Assembly (NCBI RefSeq): GCF_005116675.2
Contig: NZ_CP050699.1
Coordinates: forward strand, 5,341,001 to 5,405,000
Length of the DNA: 64,000 nt
Reading direction: 5' to 3'
Origin: Desulfosediminicola ganghwensis
GTDB taxonomy: Bacteria; Desulfobacterota; Desulfobulbia; Desulfobulbales; Desulfocapsaceae
Part shown: one piece after another, positions 54,676 to 63,859 of the stretch
Numbering within the stretch: position 1 is the stretch's first letter
How the letters are laid out: each line of letters begins with the position of its first letter
Program-made: the position numbers and the translations under genes
The notes under the pieces: model-generated
The model's input: only the letters and a program-made list of their open reading frames with translations
What the model was told of the DNA's origin: nothing
Database searches by the model: none

Positions 54676-56562
54676 TCAAACTTCGTTTATCTTCAGTTTT
54701 TTCAGAATGTTCTTACCGGGGGCACCATTTTGATCATAGCCCCGTAAGCTGTAATAGCGTGGAACAAGATCGTCTATGGGTACAGTCTTCTTCTCTGCAT
54801 CACAGGGCAATGGTTCTTTCGTCAACCGCAAGGGCAGGATATCTTCTGATCCAGTTCTCCCTTCACGAATATTCATATATCGTTCAAGGACATGGATACG
54901 ATCCCCTGCCTGTAAAAATTCGCGGTTCGACATTCGTATCCCGGTGGCTCCATTCCACAGTTGGGTGTAAGTGCTGAAGTCGATCAGAGCTATGGCAAGC
55001 TTCGGGATATTCTGCATCAGCAATCCCAAGATCAGATCTGGGGTATATTTAGACAGCAGCGGTTCCAGGGTGTAGGAGTACATGGTAAATTGACAGGTTT
55101 GCAGGGCATTGATACAACAGGTCAGGCGCTCGAAGAAAATTACGAACTCAGGTTTCGCCCGGATGGTGTCAGGCTTCAGCAATCCAAAGTAATTCTCCAG
55201 CGCCACCAGATATGCCGAAAGATGACATGGACCCCTGTTGGCCACTGCATAGGCAAGGCCTTGCCCGAAACTTCCTCTAGGGTCGTAGGCTGCCATCTCA
55301 AGGCCCTTGACCTGCATGGCAAAATCCTGCCCACCATATTTTTCAGACAAAGCCCGACAACCAAGACCTAGCTCTTTGCCAAACCCTCTGCCATAGGCTA
55401 TATCGGCTATTACTTCGGCAACCTTCTCCTGCTCGCCAAATCTCAGATCCATATCGATCAGACCTTTTTCAGCAGCCTCCATAGCCCAGCCCAGAGTCCC
55501 GCCGGTACTGATGGTATCAAGCCCCAACTCACCACAAAGCTCGTTGAATTCGGCAATGGCCTGTCGATCAAAGATATCCAGGTTAGAGCCGAGCATGGCT
55601 GTAGTCTCATATTCCGGCACTGCTAAGGTTTTCCCACCATAATTGCCTTTATGACCACAGAGGATCTTGCATGGCTTGCAGGTCTCGAACCGGGTGGTGT
55701 GAACGTCCTTTACCATTTCGCCGGATATTTGATACGCTCTGTCATCTCTGCCATCGGAAAAATTTTTCACCGGCAGAATCCCGGCCCTGTTGTTCGGATT
55801 CACATTGGAATTCGTACCGTAATTCCTGAGCCGCACAGCACTCATCTCATTGCGTGCTATATAGCTACTGCCTCGCTTTGCCGCCCGCTTGTACTCCTTT
55901 TTACTGACTGGGGCAATTCGATAGGCTCCGCCGCACGCAACCAGCGCCTTGAGCTTCTTGGCCCCCATCACCGCACCAAGCCCGCCTCTCCCGAGGAATC
56001 TCTTGCCGGAACGAACATTGGCATAACGCACCAGATTTTCTCCGGCCGGGCCGATCAATAACGAACTCTGTTTCTCATCATCCAGTACATCCTGAGTTTC
56101 CACTGTGGATTTTCCCCAGAGATGATCCGCAGCATGAATGCTCGCACCGTGCTCATCAATCAGGATATAGACTGGTTTTTCCGAACTTCCTGAAACAAGG
56201 ATACCGCCCCAACCGGCTGTGCGAAGCGCCAGACCAAAGGGTCCGCCGCAGGAAGATGTTGAGATGATACCCGTCAAGGGAGATTTGGCCAGGGCATGAA
56301 ACCTGCCTGTGCAGGGGCCACCCATACCAAGCAGCACTCCTGGCATGATCGCGAGAATATTGTCCGGCCCCAGAGGGGCCCTGCCAGGTTTGAGACGGTC
56401 AAAGAGGAGTTTCAGACCTAGCCCTTTTGCTCCCAGATAGAGGCGTCTTTCCTTATCCTTTACCTGGTAGATCGATACCTTGCCCGTAGACAAGTCAACT
56501 TCAAGGATTCTATTGCCGGGCCCTGTGAATTCCTGTGTCATTGCGGTCCAATCCCTGCTCAT
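54676..56562 (-). CDS. Aldehyde:ferredoxin oxidoreductase, tungsten/molybdenum type, 628 aa
   Basis: The N-terminal AOR domain begins RILEVDLSTGKVSIY and includes GAKGLG, GPCTGRFHALAKSPLTG and GRGGLGAVMGAKKLKAL. The [4Fe-4S] ligands are C295, C298 and C302 (ETCKPCKILCGHKG), and cofactor-binding stretches include TGGTLGWAMEAAE. It oxidises aldehydes to acids with ferredoxin using a tungsten or molybdenum pyranopterin. The start at 56562 has no clear ribosome site; an ATG at 56541 is possible. It follows the alcohol dehydrogenase by 16 bases, so alcohol to aldehyde to acid is a plausible pair of steps (inference). Confidence 0.95.
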   Translation of the reverse strand: MSRDWTAMTQEFTGPGNRILEVDLSTGKVSIYQVKDKERRLYLGAKGLGLKLLFDRLKPGRAPLGPDNILAIMPGVLLGMGGPCTGRFHALAKSPLTGIISTSSCGGPFGLALRTAGWGGILVSGSSEKPVYILIDEHGASIHAADHLWGKSTVETQDVLDDEKQSSLLIGPAGENLVRYANVRSGKRFLGRGGLGAVMGAKKLKALVACGGAYRIAPVSKKEYKRAAKRGSSYIARNEMSAVRLRNYGTNSNVNPNNRAGILPVKNFSDGRDDRAYQISGEMVKDVHTTRFETCKPCKILCGHKGNYGGKTLAVPEYETTAMLGSNLDIFDRQAIAEFNELCGELGLDTISTGGTLGWAMEAAEKGLIDMDLRFGEQEKVAEVIADIAYGRGFGKELGLGCRALSEKYGGQDFAMQVKGLEMAAYDPRGSFGQGLAYAVANRGPCHLSAYLVALENYFGLLKPDTIRAKPEFVIFFERLTCCINALQTCQFTMYSYTLEPLLSKYTPDLILGLLMQNIPKLAIALIDFSTYTQLWNGATGIRMSNREFLQAGDRIHVLERYMNIREGRTGSEDILPLRLTKEPLPCDAEKKTVPIDDLVPRYYSLRGYDQNGAPGKNILKKLKINEV

Positions 56563-56578
56563 GTTAACAATTCAGTTC

Positions 56579-57760
56579 TCAATACGCCTTTTTCAGAATA
56601 TTAAGCGCATCCTCATACTCAAGCTCTCTTGTGTTGAAGGTTACCGAGCCGTCTGAGATTGCCGCTCTGGCAATCTCCCCGAGCTGATGTTCTGCCACAC
56701 CTGCGTCTCGCAGATTCATAGGAAGCTGACAACACTTATAGAGTGATCTCTGTAGATCTCTAATGACAGAGATTGTCTTAAACGCACGCTCATCCGAGTG
56801 GGTTCCTGCGTAAAGTTCAGGACCAGCCAGAGGGAGCAGAAGCTCGGCAATCAAATCCTCGTTCACACTCAAATTGTATTCAAGGCCGAGGGGAAGAAAA
56901 ATTGACATTGCCTGCCCATGGGGAATATGCGCAACGCCACCCGCAGCATGGCCGAGAGCATGCACCACGCCCACCATTGAGTTAGAAAACGAAATACCAG
57001 CCATGGTGGCAGCATTGGCCATAGCCATACGTGATTCGCGCCCAGTTCCATCCTGAACAACAGAGAGAAGATGTTCACCGACAAGCTTTATCGCAGCAAC
57101 AGCATACGCATCGCTTAAAGGGTTTTTCTGCAAGCCGGTATATGCCTCCATGGCGTGGGCCAACGCATCCATACCGGTGGCGGCTGTTATTTTGGGTGGC
57201 ATAGTCAGGGTCATCCGCGGGTCAAGAATCGCCACATTCGGCAAGAGACGCCTCGACGCAAATGCCATTTTAACATTCCGTTCCGGGTCCGAGATAACGG
57301 CGACCTGGGTAACTTCTGAACCAGTGCCGGAGGTGGTCGGAATAACCAGCAGCGGTTTCATCGGCTTTTCAAGAATATCCACACCCATAAATTTCATCAG
57401 GTCATCAGAACCTTCCGAAACCAGAATATTGACCCCCTTGGCAGTATCGATCGGTGAACCACCTCCGATTGCTATGATCGAATCACAGCAATTCTCTGCA
57501 AAAATTACCGCTATTTCATTCACCACCAGGCTGGATGAATCGGCTGGAACCGTGTCATATATCGCCCCGATGGTCACCTCGGAACTGTAAAATGCCTTGA
57601 TCAGCTTCTTGACCAAACCGGCTCCTGCCACACCCTGATCCGTGATCACCAGTGGCCTTTGGACCCCAAAATTCTTTAATTCGGAAGGTATGTTCTCGAG
57701 CGCTCTCTGCCCCGAAACAATTTTAACAGGATTACTGAATTCGTAATACGACGGTATCAT
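56579..57760 (-). CDS. Iron-containing alcohol dehydrogenase, 393 aa
   Basis: The Fe-ADH family signatures are present: GGGSPIDTAKG for nucleotide binding, TTSGTGSEVTQVAV, GMDALAHAMEAYTG and VVHALGHAAGGVAHIPHGQAMSIF with the metal-binding His residues. It interconverts alcohols and aldehydes with NAD(P)H. It lies 16 bases upstream of the AOR gene and its ATG has a strong GGAGTCGCAC spacing. The exact alcohol substrate is not predictable. Confidence 0.95.
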   Translation of the reverse strand: MIPSYYEFSNPVKIVSGQRALENIPSELKNFGVQRPLVITDQGVAGAGLVKKLIKAFYSSEVTIGAIYDTVPADSSSLVVNEIAVIFAENCCDSIIAIGGGSPIDTAKGVNILVSEGSDDLMKFMGVDILEKPMKPLLVIPTTSGTGSEVTQVAVISDPERNVKMAFASRRLLPNVAILDPRMTLTMPPKITAATGMDALAHAMEAYTGLQKNPLSDAYAVAAIKLVGEHLLSVVQDGTGRESRMAMANAATMAGISFSNSMVGVVHALGHAAGGVAHIPHGQAMSIFLPLGLEYNLSVNEDLIAELLLPLAGPELYAGTHSDERAFKTISVIRDLQRSLYKCCQLPMNLRDAGVAEHQLGEIARAAISDGSVTFNTRELEYEDALNILKKAY

Positions 57761-57842
57761 GTGCGACTCCTTTGATTATGGACGACTCAACACATATTCC
57801 CCGATAACAATTTGATACTACACAATACTTATATTGAAGTGG

Positions 57843-58382
57843 TTATCGCCCAAATGGGATGCCAACCATGTAGAGATACAACCTGCGTCTGTATAAAGAG
57901 TGAATCGGCTCCGGTAGTCGCTTAACCAGCCTCCTGGCAATAACTCCAGGATAGAGATAGGCAAGAGTAACATTCAGACAACGGGTCAAGGCTACGGCTT
58001 TTGCCAGATCGCCGACAACACTCAACCTGCTTTCGGAAAAGGCTCTGGCCGCCCCCATCTGGGGGGTGAGCACCAAAAAGGCAGATTCGAGATTGTTAAA
58101 GCGTATGGTAAGATCTGCCCGGGAACGGAGACGGCCTGTATATTTGAGCCTGCCGTTCGCTTTCTCCAGTACCATTGTGGGGGAGATCCGGCCTGTTTCC
58201 CTCTCCGGCAATACCACCATTTTTATTGTGAAACCTTCCGGCAACTGAGCTACTTCGTTTTCGAGGCGGTGATCAAACTTTGCAGCACTCTGCAATGCCC
58301 GACCAAGAACAGACAAAACGATCTGGCAGATATATTCTTTCAGCCATTTCCTTTTGGGCGGGACAGCTTTGCAGAATTTCAC
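57843..58382 (-). CDS. SCP2-like small protein, 179 aa
   Basis: The central part (residues about 70-140: RADLTIRFNNLESAFLVLTP, MGAARAFSESRLSVVGDLAKA) resembles the SCP2 sterol-carrier fold that binds hydrophobic ligands. The C-terminal basic stretch (RRLVKRLPEPIHSLYRRR) is unusual and may contact membrane or a partner. The GTG start is preceded by GGGGG. It sits between the TetR regulator and the alcohol dehydrogenase on the same strand and is probably co-transcribed. Lipid or aldehyde binding is inference. Confidence 0.65.
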   Translation of the reverse strand: MKFCKAVPPKRKWLKEYICQIVLSVLGRALQSAAKFDHRLENEVAQLPEGFTIKMVVLPERETGRISPTMVLEKANGRLKYTGRLRSRADLTIRFNNLESAFLVLTPQMGAARAFSESRLSVVGDLAKAVALTRCLNVTLAYLYPGVIARRLVKRLPEPIHSLYRRRLYLYMVGIPFGR

Positions 58383-58479
58383 ATTATACCCCCTTCTTTT
58401 ATGTCCAATCCATAGACTGCATTACATGATCATCTGAAAGCACAGCATATTTTCAGCTGAAATACCCCTTCCGTACTGG

Positions 58480-59049
58480 TTAGAATCTGCTTAAATACTC
58501 ACCTATCTCTTTGGTGGGGATATCTCTTGCACCAAGCAGGCTCTGGAGAATGAAACCGTCTATCACCGCAATGATGGTGTCTGCCAGATAGGGATGATTG
58601 ACACTTTCCGGGTCGAGTTGCGCCATATTCGCGACCAGCAACTGTCGCCATTCACTGTATTTGCCCCTGAAGCGTTCCCTGAGTGCCTCATTGCCTGTTA
58701 ATGCCTCATGCATCAGGTAGTTATGCAGACGCCCACGGGTTTCGGCCTGAATCAGTGCCTCTAGCACCAGACCAATAGCCTCTGCCAACGACTTATCCTG
58801 CATGGTATTTGCCACCAGATCGAGTAGCTCTTCGGTCAACCCGGCCATCTGGCGTTCCGTAATTGCAAATATCAGGTCGTTTTTGGAGCTGAAGTAGTAA
58901 TACAGCGTTCCTTTACTTATTCCTGTTGCCTTGGCCACGTCAGACAGACTGGTATTGTGGACCCCTTTTTCTACAAAAAGCCCCTCGGCAACATCCTGGA
59001 TCCGCTCTTTATTATTTGGCTTTTCAGCACATTTTTTCTGCACGCTCAC
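58480..59049 (-). CDS. TetR-family transcriptional regulator, 189 aa
   Basis: The N-terminal helix-turn-helix is clear: RIQDVAEGLFVEKGVHNTSL, TGISKGTLYYYFSSKNDLIFA. A C-terminal ligand-binding helical bundle follows. The GTG start has GGAGG 6 bases upstream. An inverted repeat GTCGGCC-GGCT-GGCCGAC lies at 59077-59094, between the start and a strong promoter, so autorepression is likely. It heads the operon with the SCP2-like, Fe-ADH and AOR genes and diverges from the CurA-like gene; it could control both sides. The ligand is probably a hydrophobic acid or aldehyde (inference). Confidence 0.93.
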   Translation of the reverse strand: MSVQKKCAEKPNNKERIQDVAEGLFVEKGVHNTSLSDVAKATGISKGTLYYYFSSKNDLIFAITERQMAGLTEELLDLVANTMQDKSLAEAIGLVLEALIQAETRGRLHNYLMHEALTGNEALRERFRGKYSEWRQLLVANMAQLDPESVNHPYLADTIIAVIDGFILQSLLGARDIPTKEIGEYLSRF

Positions 59050-59076
59050 CCGACGCCTCCGTCCTGCTGGTTGTCA

Positions 59077-59094
59077 GTCGGCCGGCTGGCCGAC
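59077..59094. promoter_or_regulatory. Operator of the TetR regulator
   Basis: A perfect inverted repeat, 7-bp arms GTCGGCC and GGCCGAC with spacer GGCT, extended by TTGTC and GACAA. It lies just downstream of the -10 element at 59101-59106, a position that would block transcription of tetR. Confidence 0.65.
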
Positions 59095-59100
59095 AATTTA

Positions 59101-59129
59101 CGTTTAACTGCATCGTATTGTTTTGTCAA
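59101..59129 (-). promoter_or_regulatory. Sigma-70-type promoter of the TetR operon
   Basis: On the minus strand TTGACA (59129 to 59124) is followed after 17 bases by TAAACG (59106 to 59101). The operator palindrome lies directly downstream. The rest of the 59130-59417 region, before the CurA-like gene, holds nothing I can name. Confidence 0.65.
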
Positions 59130-59417
59130 CATTATTCATTGACCACTGCGACGTTCATCGGTGCATGCAGACAGTGCAGGTACTGGATCAACTTTGCTAA
59201 TCTCCCCCCTGGAATCCTGCCAAACCTGAGAAGCCCCCCTCACTTTTGCCGACTCAGCACAAAAGCCGAAATCGCAGACACTGCCCTTGTCAAACTCCCG
59301 GCAGTGACTAATAAGGTACTTAATAATAAAGCAAATCAGCTAACCAGAACTTCACATACGGTTGCTCCTTTATGCCGATCTAAAAAATCACGATAATTTC
59401 ACCTCGGACGGATCAAT

Positions 59418-60455
59418 ATGAAAAGTTTAGAGCACAAAAACTGCAGGATAGTTCTCGCTTCAAGACCTAAGGGTGCCCCGACCAAAGACAACTTCAGAAT
59501 GGAAGAAGTCACCTTGCCGCAACTGACTGCGAATCAGGTTCTTCTGCGGACCGTCTTCTTATCGCTGGATCCATATATGCGCGGTCGGATGAGTGATGCC
59601 CCCTCCTATGCGGCCCCGGTGAAAATTGGTGAAGCTATGGTAGGTGCCACTGTCTGCCGTATTGAAGAATCCTTGAACCCGAAATTCCAGGAAGGCGATT
59701 GGGTACTGACCTATGGTGGTTGGCAGTCCCATATAATTTCAGACGGTTCAGATCTCACCCGATTGGGCAGTAACCCTGAAAAACCTTCCTATGCTCTCGG
59801 CATTATGGGTATGCCAGGGTTCACTGCATATATGGGCCTGCTCGATATAGGCAAACCTCAAGATGGTGAGACACTGGTTGTCGCTGCTGCAACAGGCCCC
59901 GTGGGTGCAACCGTCGGCCAACTAGGTAAACTCAAGGGGTGCCGGGTAGTGGGGGTGGCAGGTAGCCCTGAAAAATGTAGATATGCAATCGACACGCTCG
60001 GCTTTGATGCCTGCCTGAATCACAAAAATGCTGATTTCGACGAACAGTTAAAAACTGCCTGCCCCGGCGGTATAGATATTTACTATGAAAATGTCGGTGG
60101 CAAGGTCTTCGACGCTGTTATGCCACTTTTAAACGTTGGAGCGCGAATCCCCGTTTGCGGCTTGATTTCCCGTTACAACGCAACCAGTCTTCCCGATGGC
60201 CCGGATCGATTGTCGCAATTAATGGCCACCATCCTGATCAAGCGCCTTACAGTAAAAGGGTTCATCATCTTCGACGACTACGGCCATCGTTATGATGAAT
60301 TTGTTCGGGAAATGAGCCAAATTCTTAAAAGTGGCAAGATGTATTACCGGGAGCAAATTGTCGAGGGACTCGACAAAGCACCTGAAGCGTTCATCGGCCT
60401 GCTGGAAGGCACAAATTTCGGCAAGCTCATCATTCAGGTTTCCTCGGAAGATTAA
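59418..60455 (+). CDS. CurA-like NADPH-dependent medium-chain reductase, 345 aa
   Basis: The zinc-independent MDR subfamily signatures are present: LSLDPYMRGRMSDAPSYA, GFTAYMGLLDIG, the NADPH fold TGPVGATVGQLGKLKGCRVVG and the YYENVGGKVFDAVMPLL stretch. It is closest to curcumin/prostaglandin reductase (YncB/CurA) enzymes that reduce alpha,beta-unsaturated carbonyls with NADPH. Divergent placement from the TetR operon suggests shared regulation and a role in handling reactive aldehydes (inference). Confidence 0.93.
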   Translation: MKSLEHKNCRIVLASRPKGAPTKDNFRMEEVTLPQLTANQVLLRTVFLSLDPYMRGRMSDAPSYAAPVKIGEAMVGATVCRIEESLNPKFQEGDWVLTYGGWQSHIISDGSDLTRLGSNPEKPSYALGIMGMPGFTAYMGLLDIGKPQDGETLVVAAATGPVGATVGQLGKLKGCRVVGVAGSPEKCRYAIDTLGFDACLNHKNADFDEQLKTACPGGIDIYYENVGGKVFDAVMPLLNVGARIPVCGLISRYNATSLPDGPDRLSQLMATILIKRLTVKGFIIFDDYGHRYDEFVREMSQILKSGKMYYREQIVEGLDKAPEAFIGLLEGTNFGKLIIQVSSED

Positions 60456-60503
60456 TAGTTCAGGGCAACTCCCACAAAACCAGAATATCACCAGGAGTAA
60501 TTT

Positions 60504-61184
60504 ATGAATATTTTAATGGTACTCACCTCCCACAATCAACTTGGCGACACCGGGCACAAAACCGGCTTCTGGCTAGAGGAGTTTGCATCTCCATATTACC
60601 TCTTCAAGGACCGGAATTTCACCGTCACCCTTGCCTCGCCGAAAGGTGGCCAGCCTCCTGTTGATCCTATGAGTGAACAACCCGACCATCAGACTGCTGC
60701 AACCCTACGCTTTAGTAACGACGACGAGGCTAAAGAACAGCTCGCCAACACCCTTCGTCTCGATAGTGTTGAACCTGAAAATTTCGATGCGATCTTTTAC
60801 CCCGGGGGTCATGGTCCGCTTTGGGACCTGGCCGAGGACAAGCATTCAATTTCACTTATTGAGCAATTTGCCCGTCAGGAAAAACCTGCCGGTTTTGTCT
60901 GTCATGGGCCTGCTGTTCTGAGACATGTAAAAGGAATTGATGGCAGACCGCTGGTTAGTGGCAAGCGAGTGACTGGATTTTCAAACAGTGAGGAAGCCGC
61001 TGTGCAATTAACAGGGGTCGTCCCTTTTTCAGTGGAAGATATGTTGACGGCAAACGGTGGTCTTTACATCAAAGCAGATGACTGGACGAACCACGTTCAG
61101 GTAGATGGCAGGTTAATAACAGGCCAAAATCCTGCATCTTCTGAAAGCACAGCATTACATCTTGTGAAGGTACTGAAAAAGTAA
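60504..61184 (+). CDS. DJ-1/PfpI-family (Hsp31-like) protein, 226 aa
   Basis: The class signatures are E25 in GFWLEEF, GGHGPLWDLA, and the nucleophile elbow C133-H134 in GFVCHGPAVL. Members act as glyoxalase III, deglycase or chaperone-like stress proteins. It begins 48 bases after the CurA-like gene with a CCAGGAG ribosome site and is probably co-transcribed, consistent with a carbonyl-stress pair. Glyoxalase activity is plausible but unproven. Confidence 0.92.
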   Translation: MNILMVLTSHNQLGDTGHKTGFWLEEFASPYYLFKDRNFTVTLASPKGGQPPVDPMSEQPDHQTAATLRFSNDDEAKEQLANTLRLDSVEPENFDAIFYPGGHGPLWDLAEDKHSISLIEQFARQEKPAGFVCHGPAVLRHVKGIDGRPLVSGKRVTGFSNSEEAAVQLTGVVPFSVEDMLTANGGLYIKADDWTNHVQVDGRLITGQNPASSESTALHLVKVLKK

Positions 61185-61196
61185 GAGCGGCAGTAG

Positions 61197-61272
<76 letters not shown>

Positions 61273-61319
61273 CTCCAAAACGAGTACAGTATGCCAAGAG
61301 CTCTCTGCATACTGAAAAA

Positions 61320-61404
61320 TGGTGGAGGGGGGAGGATTCGAACCTCCGAAGGCTGAGCCGACAGATTTACAGTCTGTTCCCTTTGGCCACTCGGGAACCC
61401 CTCC
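61320..61404 (-). tRNA. tRNA-Tyr (anticodon GTA)
   Basis: Acceptor GGAGGGG/CCCCTCC, anticodon loop CTGTAAA with GTA, a long class II variable arm, and T-arm GGTTCGAATCC. The 3' CCA is encoded. It lies 47 bases upstream of tRNA-Thr on the same strand and is probably co-transcribed. Confidence 0.97.
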
Positions 61405-61820
61405 ATATTTTGGGCGCCTCATTGAAAAGGCAGAGTCCTATTTACACTCTCTGCTGCTCTCTGCAAAGATCTTTTTTACTTTTTTTTGAAAAATTTAAAG
61501 AGAGTCAGTGAGTCAATATCGACTATCCACCATAAGTCGGCAACATAGCACCTCCCCTGATCCCGGTTTGAGAAGGCATCCAATCCAGGGAGCAAATCAA
61601 ACAGGATTTTCCCGCCTGTACCGGTATCGATTTTTCATCCAGCAGACAGACTCCCAGCCACGATAGTCATTCTGCAACCTGACTTAACCGGGCAAACGGT
61701 ATCCCCTGTTTCTGATCAATCCGAAAGCTTCATTCCCCCAGCGCCCTTGTCTCGCAATGATATAGGGTTTCAGTCAATTTTCATCTAACCTTTTCCTCTT
61801 TTCACAGATATGATCATAGG
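61405..61820. other. Intergenic region upstream of tRNA-Tyr, nothing identified
   Basis: The 416 bases contain the presumed tRNA promoter on the minus strand and that of the transporter on the plus strand. I see no gene or notable repeat. Confidence 0.4.
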
Positions 61821-63020
61821 ATGAACAATGAACGAAGAAATACCAATGTCAAAGGATTTTGGTGGAAGCGTTTCTTTTACTCGGTCACAGGAGCAACCAA
61901 TGACTACGAGTTGGGCCCCAACTGGTTTGCCTCCGTGATGGGTACAGGAATCATAGCCAACGCAGCCGCTTCGTTGCCTCTACTTTCTGAAAAACTTCAA
62001 GTATTTGCTCTCATTGTCTGGTGCATCGCGTTTACCATGCTGGCTGGCCTTATGCTTGCAACCTTCGTCCTCCTGCTCCAGGGACTCAGTGTCTGGAGAA
62101 AGCATTTCAGAGATCCGATGATGGCGCAATTTTACGGGGCACCTCCCATGGCCATTCTCACCATTGCAGGTGGCACCATCCTGCTGGGTGATACCATCCT
62201 CGGCCAGGAATTTGCTCTTAGAGTCAGCTGGGCTCTCTGGTTTCTCGGCACCATCAGCGGCCTTGGCTCTGCTGTGATTATTCCCTATCGCTTGTTTACT
62301 AAATTCAGGGTGCGACAGGACTCTGCCTTTGGAGGTTGGCTGATGCCAGTTGTCCCTCCAATGGTATCCTCGGCAATTGGGGCGATGCTTGTTCCCCACA
62401 CCCCTGCGGGCACTATCAGAGAGACGATGTTTTACCTCTGTTTTTCCATGTTCGGGTTGAGCATGGTGACTGCCGCGATCATCATATCAATGATCTGGAG
62501 CCGACTGGCGCACCATGGTACATCCGGCACCTCCCGGGTACCAACTCTATGGATTGTTTTAGGCCCATTGGGCCAGTCCATGACCGCGGCAGGTATACTC
62601 GGTACTGTCGCCGATGGCGCGATCCCGACCCATATTGCTCAGGGGTTTGAGTTGTTCGCTGTGCTCTATAGTGTACCAATTTTCGGATTTGTGATCCTCT
62701 GGACATGCATGGCAACGCTGCTGACCTTTCGTGCCCGTCGCCGGCAGATGAGATTTGCCCTTACCTACTGGGCATTCACCTTTCCTGTGGGTACGTGTGT
62801 CACCGGTATTGCGCAATTAGCCCACCACACCGATCTTCCCCTGTTTGAATGGGTGAGTATTTTCTTCTATCTCTGCTTATTAACCGCCTGGGCTGTGGCC
62901 GCCTTTGGCACCACAAGAGGCATGATAACAGGACATCTGTTTCGACCACCAGCCTCAACATCCCCCATCATATCCACCAAAGACCCCGACTTCACCGGTG
63001 ACATTCTCGATGAGCCATAG
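61821..63020 (+). CDS. TDT-family (TehA/SLAC1-like) transporter, 399 aa
   Basis: About ten hydrophobic membrane segments begin with GPNWFASVMGTGIIANAAASL, the typical N-terminus of the tellurite-resistance/dicarboxylate transporter family. Further signatures are PPMAILTIAGGTILLG, GGWLMPVVPPMVSSAIGA and YWAFTFPVGTCVTGIAQLA. Members move C4-dicarboxylates, sulfite or act as anion channels. The substrate here is not clear; sulfite export is an interesting option in a sulfur-metabolising anaerobe (inference). It ends before a bidirectional terminator. Confidence 0.92.
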   Translation: MNNERRNTNVKGFWWKRFFYSVTGATNDYELGPNWFASVMGTGIIANAAASLPLLSEKLQVFALIVWCIAFTMLAGLMLATFVLLLQGLSVWRKHFRDPMMAQFYGAPPMAILTIAGGTILLGDTILGQEFALRVSWALWFLGTISGLGSAVIIPYRLFTKFRVRQDSAFGGWLMPVVPPMVSSAIGAMLVPHTPAGTIRETMFYLCFSMFGLSMVTAAIIISMIWSRLAHHGTSGTSRVPTLWIVLGPLGQSMTAAGILGTVADGAIPTHIAQGFELFAVLYSVPIFGFVILWTCMATLLTFRARRRQMRFALTYWAFTFPVGTCVTGIAQLAHHTDLPLFEWVSIFFYLCLLTAWAVAAFGTTRGMITGHLFRPPASTSPIISTKDPDFTGDILDEP

Positions 63021-63150
63021 TCGCTGTCAGCACAAGGCATATAAAATCAATGAGTAAAACTTCGATCAGTCATAACGTGATAGGGCCCCGACACGTAATT
63101 TTCGGATATAGTCGCCCTGCATTCCTTCCCTTCCGTTGACTACAAACAAA

Positions 63151-63184
63151 AAAAGCCCCATGGACCGAAGTCCATGGGGCTTTT
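63151..63184. terminator. Bidirectional intrinsic terminator
   Basis: AAAAGCCCCATGGA (63151-63164) pairs perfectly with TCCATGGGGCTTTT (63171-63184), with T-tracts on both strands. It serves the transporter and the convergent cold-shock gene. Confidence 0.93.
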
Positions 63185-63210
63185 ACAATCTACTCTAAAC
63201 GTAATCAGAA

Positions 63211-63411
63211 TTAGATCTGGGTAACGTTTGCAGCAGCAGGTCCTTTCTGACCCTGTACAACGTCGAAGGTTACGCGAGCGCCTTCTTCGAGGGTTTTGAA
63301 ACCGGTAGCATTGATTGCGGTGTGGTGTACGAACAGATCGTCGCCGCCATCCTGAGCAATAAAACCAAAACCTTTTGAATCGTTAAACCATTTTACTGTT
63401 CCTTCAGCCAT
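63211..63411 (-). CDS. Cold-shock-domain protein, 66 aa
   Basis: The complete CSD fold has both RNA-binding motifs [11 protein letters not shown] (RNP1) and DLFVHHTAI (RNP2), starting [14 protein letters not shown]. The ATG at 63411 has GGAGAAGTATC upstream; a longer frame to 63444 is excluded by this. It binds single-stranded RNA or DNA as a chaperone. It is monocistronic and ends at a strong terminator. Whether it is cold-induced cannot be told. Confidence 0.97.
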   Translation of the reverse strand: MAEGTVKWFNDSKGFGFIAQDGGDDLFVHHTAINATGFKTLEEGARVTFDVVQGQKGPAAANVTQI

Positions 63412-63688
63412 GATACTTCTCCATAATGAAGTTCTTTGTTCCAAACCAAGGCAGAATCCATCATACTGAAAAAACAGTATAGTAATAAATTTCGCATCCT
63501 AAGTACTGAAACAGAGTAAGAGATAACTTTCTTACCTCTATTTAATATGAATAAGACGAAATGCCCTATCCATCTCTACTGTGCCGTCTCCCGATCCAAT
63601 ATGAACCAATCGATCATGCACCCTACCGACACTCTGTCGGAAATTTTTCGAGGGTTTACAGCTAAAAACCATCCTCCCTCTTTATATC

Positions 63689-63765
<77 letters not shown>

Positions 63766-63859
63766 TCATAGATTGTAGATGTGTAGTGCCAACAAAGACA
63801 ACACAGTCACGAGCGACATAATAACCAAACCAAAACAAAAAGCAACAGGTTCTTTTAAA

